Assembly: GCA_902531515.1 (NCBI GenBank)
Contig: CACAEJ010000008.1
Coordinates: forward strand, 1 to 64,000
Source of the DNA: an uncultured Pseudohongiella sp.
GTDB taxonomy: Bacteria > Pseudomonadota > Gammaproteobacteria > Pseudomonadales > Pseudohongiellaceae
Reading direction: 5' to 3'
DNA: 64,000 nt
In this document: in pieces, positions 60,234 through 64,000 of the stretch
Position numbering within the stretch: position 1 is the stretch's first letter
How the letters are laid out: each line of letters opens with the position of its first letter
Notes under the pieces: model-generated
What the model was told of the DNA's origin: nothing
Database searches by the model: none
Seen by the model: the letters and a program-made list of their open reading frames with translations, nothing else
Program-made: the position numbers and the translations under genes

Positions 60234-61286
60234 TTAAAGCAACGCGTCAAGAATGAGGTTAGTTGAATCTACAATCCTCTCGTCTCTACTGCGCAAATCC
60301 GGTTCAAATTGTTCGCCCGTGAGATGCTGAAGTCCCTGAATGTATCTTACCGCAATTTCGTTTGATTGGTCTTCGTTGAATTGTTGATCTTTCTCTTTAA
60401 CCATTCCTCGGGCGAACTCTTTCGAAAACGATGCCGGCTTACCATCTCTTGTCACCAACTTACCGTCGCCATCTAGCTTCCAAAATCTCGATGAATCCAT
60501 CGTGTAAAGCTCGTCCGCCGAAACTATCGCACCTGACGCATTAACACCGTGTTCCGTTTTCGTATCTACTAGTACCATACCTTTTGCATGCAGGTAATTG
60601 GAAATTACTCCGAATGCCATTATGGATGAGTTCCTAATTTGGGCGTACTGTTCTGCGCTGCAAACGCCACTTTCAATTAAATACTTCGCGTCGATCGTTC
60701 TATCTACCTTTTCTTTGGTGCTAGGTGTATCCATTAGGTAAGGAAGCACACCGTTGGGATGTAACTCCTTTACATCTATTTTATGTCCAGCATAACTTAA
60801 GAATTCTTCCCCCCGATCTTTGGCCGAGACCCAGTGTTGATATAGTGAAGTGGAAGTAGAACTCTCAGCCATGTATAAGCGAAGTACGTTTTCCAACATA
60901 ATTAAATTGAGATTCTCAGCTGGAATTACCGTGGAACTTGGCTGCAATCCTTGCACTGTAAATTGTGAAGATCCAAGAACATCCTCTACCAGCCGAAGCA
61001 TATGATCGTGATTGAAAGCTAACACTTGGTCTTTGAAAGGAATTGCTCCCCTATTAACATCATGTGTCGAAATTCGGTTATTTCGGAACATTAAACGAAT
61101 TGGTGCTCGATCTCTTGAGAGTAATGTATCTGCAAAAACAGAATCAGAGACCTTGCCTTCTAGGATTGTGCAGCCTGATAAACGCGGGAGGTCACCGTCA
61201 GCAATTATCTGTTTGATCGGTCTTCCTTGATTAACCGCTGGGCCATAGATTGAAACTAACTCGCGAATTTGTTGTTCGTCTAACAT
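60234..61286 (-). CDS. purC: Phosphoribosylaminoimidazole-succinocarboxamide synthase (long form); likely start MLDEQQ
   Basis: LPRLSGCTILEGKVSDSVFADTLLSRDRAPIRLMFRNNRIST; VLVDTKTEHGVNASGAIVSADELYTMDSSRFW. Confidence 0.88.
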   Translation of the reverse strand: MLDEQQIRELVSIYGPAVNQGRPIKQIIADGDLPRLSGCTILEGKVSDSVFADTLLSRDRAPIRLMFRNNRISTHDVNRGAIPFKDQVLAFNHDHMLRLVEDVLGSSQFTVQGLQPSSTVIPAENLNLIMLENVLRLYMAESSTSTSLYQHWVSAKDRGEEFLSYAGHKIDVKELHPNGVLPYLMDTPSTKEKVDRTIDAKYLIESGVCSAEQYAQIRNSSIMAFGVISNYLHAKGMVLVDTKTEHGVNASGAIVSADELYTMDSSRFWKLDGDGKLVTRDGKPASFSKEFARGMVKEKDQQFNEDQSNEIAVRYIQGLQHLTGEQFEPDLRSRDERIVDSTNLILDALL

Positions 61287-61478
61287 AATTACTAAAACTT
61301 TTTTTTGTTTGTCTGTACGGGACGGAAGCATAATTGAATCGGGAATTGACTACAAGCCAATCAAGACCTCTTTGACAAAAGCTAGATAAAATTTCAGCTC
61401 TAGTTATAAAATAAGCTGTCTGCACTCTATTATCGATAATTTGATCCTTAAAAAAACCTCAGGTGGAGCGGTGATATC

Positions 61479-62234
61479 TTGAAGAAACTTATTGTTGTAT
61501 TAATGATGGTTCTACATTTCAAAGTTATTGCTGACTCAGAATCAGAAAATAACAACTCTGAAACGTCGGCTGACACCTTAAGTTCTGGTGTCGCTATGGC
61601 AGGCAGATTATCCAATCAAGACGATTGGGACTATTTTAAACTCGACGTTAGTTCCACCGAAAATTTCAACCTGCTTTTTGAATCTCCCAATTCAAAAACC
61701 GGCGAGAATCAATGGTTGGTTGCCATCCAAGAGCCTCGCAATAATTATATTATTTTTCAAGAGGCGCTTAGCCCCTCAGATGGAAATCCTGTAGATCGGA
61801 CTATTTCCGTAGAAGACAACGGTACTTTTATTGTTTTCATCGCACCGGTTTTGGGTGCGACTGCGGTGCCAAGTGTGCAATATAAATTAACGATAACACC
61901 CAAAAACTTCCAAACTCCCCCAGGGACCCATAATGGCGTATGGCAAGACGACAAAGGTTTATCTTTTTATTCTCTACATGAAAGTCTAGAAGGCCTGCTC
62001 TACCTTGAGTTAAAACAAGATGGAACGGCTTGGAAAGCATATTACGGAGGAAGAATCGGCAATAAGGCTACGTTAGAGCAAGTTATAGGACCTGGCAGCG
62101 CATCACTCGACCTGACTTTTATTTCTGAAGAGAAAGTTGAGGCCCGATACAGAGCCTGCCTTACCAGTGCTGGCAAAAATTGTGATGCTAATGGTCAGCT
62201 ACTGTATACAGGAAGCAGAGTGTTCCGACAATGA
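61479..62234 (+). CDS. Exported hypothetical protein with PPC-like (pre-peptidase C-terminal) region
   Basis: Signal peptide; SSGVAMAGRLSNQDDWDYFKLDVSSTENFNLLFE...GTFIVFIAPV. Confidence 0.55.
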   Translation: MKKLIVVLMMVLHFKVIADSESENNNSETSADTLSSGVAMAGRLSNQDDWDYFKLDVSSTENFNLLFESPNSKTGENQWLVAIQEPRNNYIIFQEALSPSDGNPVDRTISVEDNGTFIVFIAPVLGATAVPSVQYKLTITPKNFQTPPGTHNGVWQDDKGLSFYSLHESLEGLLYLELKQDGTAWKAYYGGRIGNKATLEQVIGPGSASLDLTFISEEKVEARYRACLTSAGKNCDANGQLLYTGSRVFRQ

Positions 62235-62235
62235 A

Positions 62236-63423
62236 TTAAGCAGTCTGCGATATCGTTTTTGCTTCGATCAATTCAGCAATTGCTTCTTGATCAAAACCCA
62301 GCGAAGTCAATATCTCAGCGCTGTGCTGCCCCAATTTAGGTGCAGGCGAACGAATTTCGCTCTCTGTTAACTGAAACCTTGCCGCCGGCCTAGCTTGCCG
62401 AACTTCACCAAATCCTTCGAAAACTAATCTTTGAATAGTCTGGCTTTCAATTATTTGGGGATGATCCATTAGCTCCATTCGATCCAGAAGCGGAGCGCAA
62501 GGCACATCATTCTCGTCAAGACTTTTAAGCAACTCCTGACTCGTCCACTTCTCGACCATTTTCCCTATTACGGACCTCCTCTCATCCGCATGTTGTCTTC
62601 GTGCCCTGGATGTTGCAAATCGCTCATCTTGAATTAGTTCCTCACATTTTAAAACCTTACAGATACCACTCCATTCTTTATCAGATATCACGCTAATCGT
62701 TATATAACCATCCTTAGTTTCATAGATAAGATCAATTGAGGAAAATGTTTTTTTTACATCAGTCTCTTTCTCAGCAAACGTGAGTCCAGTCATTCCCTCG
62801 GGCCAAAAAAACGCGACAGTAGCATCTAGCATTGACAGCTCTATGTGTTGTCCTTCTCCTCTTCTTTCGCGGTGGAATAGCGCGCTGCTAACCGCTTGAG
62901 CGGCGGTCATCGCTGAAACCTTATCCGCTAAAATAATTCTAAACATATTGGGACGCCCGGTATTTCTATCCGCTTGTATATCTGTCGCACCAGATAGACC
63001 CTGAATAATTGGATCGTATACTCTCTTGTGGGCATAAGGCCCTTTATCGCCGAAACCACTGATAGATACATAGATAATTTCCTTGTTTTTTTGTCGAACC
63101 TCAGATTCAGCGAACCCCATGCGAGCCATCGCGCCAGGCCTAAAATTTTGCAGTAAAACATCTGCTGATCCGATCAATTTCCAAAGTATTTCTTTTCCTG
63201 CTTCTTTTTTGAGATCAACTGCTAGTGATTTTTTGTTGCGATTACAGGAAAAGAATGATGCAGGGACACCGTTGTGTGGTTCACCCAAATGGCGAAGTTG
63301 TTCTCCGTGAATTGGCTCTACCTTTATGACATCAGCGCCTTGGTCTCCCAATATAGTTGCTGCAAGTGGACCGGAAACCATGCTAGTGAGGTCTAAAATC
63401 TTGATGCCGCTGAGTGGACCCAT
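62236..63423 (-). CDS. CaiB/BaiF CoA-transferase family protein
   Basis: MGPLSGIKILDLTSMVSGPLAATILGDQGADVIKVEPIHGEQLRHLG; NRNKKSLAVDLKKEAGKEIL. Confidence 0.95.
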   Translation of the reverse strand: MGPLSGIKILDLTSMVSGPLAATILGDQGADVIKVEPIHGEQLRHLGEPHNGVPASFFSCNRNKKSLAVDLKKEAGKEILWKLIGSADVLLQNFRPGAMARMGFAESEVRQKNKEIIYVSISGFGDKGPYAHKRVYDPIIQGLSGATDIQADRNTGRPNMFRIILADKVSAMTAAQAVSSALFHRERRGEGQHIELSMLDATVAFFWPEGMTGLTFAEKETDVKKTFSSIDLIYETKDGYITISVISDKEWSGICKVLKCEELIQDERFATSRARRQHADERRSVIGKMVEKWTSQELLKSLDENDVPCAPLLDRMELMDHPQIIESQTIQRLVFEGFGEVRQARPAARFQLTESEIRSPAPKLGQHSAEILTSLGFDQEAIAELIEAKTISQTA

Positions 63424-63439
63424 TATTTAACTCCCTTTC

Positions 63440-64000
63440 TTAACTCCAACTTTTCTGATTCTTTCTAATTGCGGTTTTATATTGCTGTCTTTGGATTATT
63501 CTATCTCTATACCTAGTTAGATTATCTGGTAAGGCTATTCCGTAGCTTTCTGCCCAATTAAGGCATGTTACGAGAAATATATCTGCGAGACCAAAAGACT
63601 CAAAAAGCAAGTAACTGCGGCCCTTAAGATAGTCCTCGATTACTCCGATATGCCTCATCGCATAGGTGCGAGCTGCGTCCACAGCGACAGGTGCTTCACC
63701 ATATACGTCAGGCAAACCCTGATGTCTCCGCATTACGTAAAGACTTGTCTCATCTAATTCTCCATAGAGATAGCATAACCACTCATCCTCCTTTGCGAAA
63801 TCTTCAGATGACTGCGGTCTCATCAGCGCGGAGTTGGCTCCATAAGCGCTAATTAAATACCGACAAATTGCCAAACTCTCGGAAAGTTTAAGATCGCCAT
63901 CCTCGCAAAAAGGAACTTTAAGTTTTGGGTTCAGTTTGCTGTACTCTTTAGTCTGAGTCTCTCCTGTCCTGGGACCAATGGGTTTCAGCTCGTAACTTAA
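63440..64000 (-). CDS. Glutathione S-transferase family protein, N-terminus beyond window
   Basis: Frame stays open to base 64000: LSYELKPIGPRTGETQTKEYSKLNPKLKVPFCEDGDLKLSESLAICRYLISAY. Confidence 0.88.
   Translation of the reverse strand, partial: LSYELKPIGPRTGETQTKEYSKLNPKLKVPFCEDGDLKLSESLAICRYLISAYGANSALMRPQSSEDFAKEDEWLCYLYGELDETSLYVMRRHQGLPDVYGEAPVAVDAARTYAMRHIGVIEDYLKGRSYLLFESFGLADIFLVTCLNWAESYGIALPDNLTRYRDRIIQRQQYKTAIRKNQKSWS

Noticed and set aside
1-64000. Mobile elements, CRISPR arrays, tRNA/rRNA genes, prophage or defence island
   Set aside because: No transposase, integrase, phage structural, Cas or restriction-type product among the ORFs; no regularly spaced repeats or tRNA-like cloverleaf noticed by eye. 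tRNAscan-SE/Infernal would be needed to exclude small RNAs.

Overview
Chromosomal window, probably from a marine gammaproteobacterium (inferred from gene content). It is densely coding and mostly housekeeping or catabolic. I saw no rRNA, tRNA, CRISPR array, prophage or transposase. Main observations: (1) At the left edge, an exported peroxiredoxin is interrupted by an in-frame TGA exactly where the peroxidatic Cys should be ([19 protein letters not shown]). This is a probable selenocysteine codon, so the 72-aa ORF is a mis-terminated selenoprotein. (2) A 54-aa hemP gene (46479..46643, minus strand), absent from the ORF track, sits between a Fur-box-like site and a TonB-dependent heme receptor. 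This defines a heme-uptake locus that also carries a CbiX-like lipoprotein and, behind a second Fur-like site, two small Cys/His proteins and a 2-Cys peroxiredoxin. (3) A Tat-signal lipoprotein resembles linalool dehydratase/isomerase. (4) mpl apparently lacks an ATG/GTG/TTG start. (5) A PQQ dehydrogenase is followed by a secreted lectin-fold-like protein and a strong terminator. (6) An acyl-CoA catabolic region includes a LinB-like haloalkane dehalogenase. All functional calls come from reading motifs in the translations; no database search was run.
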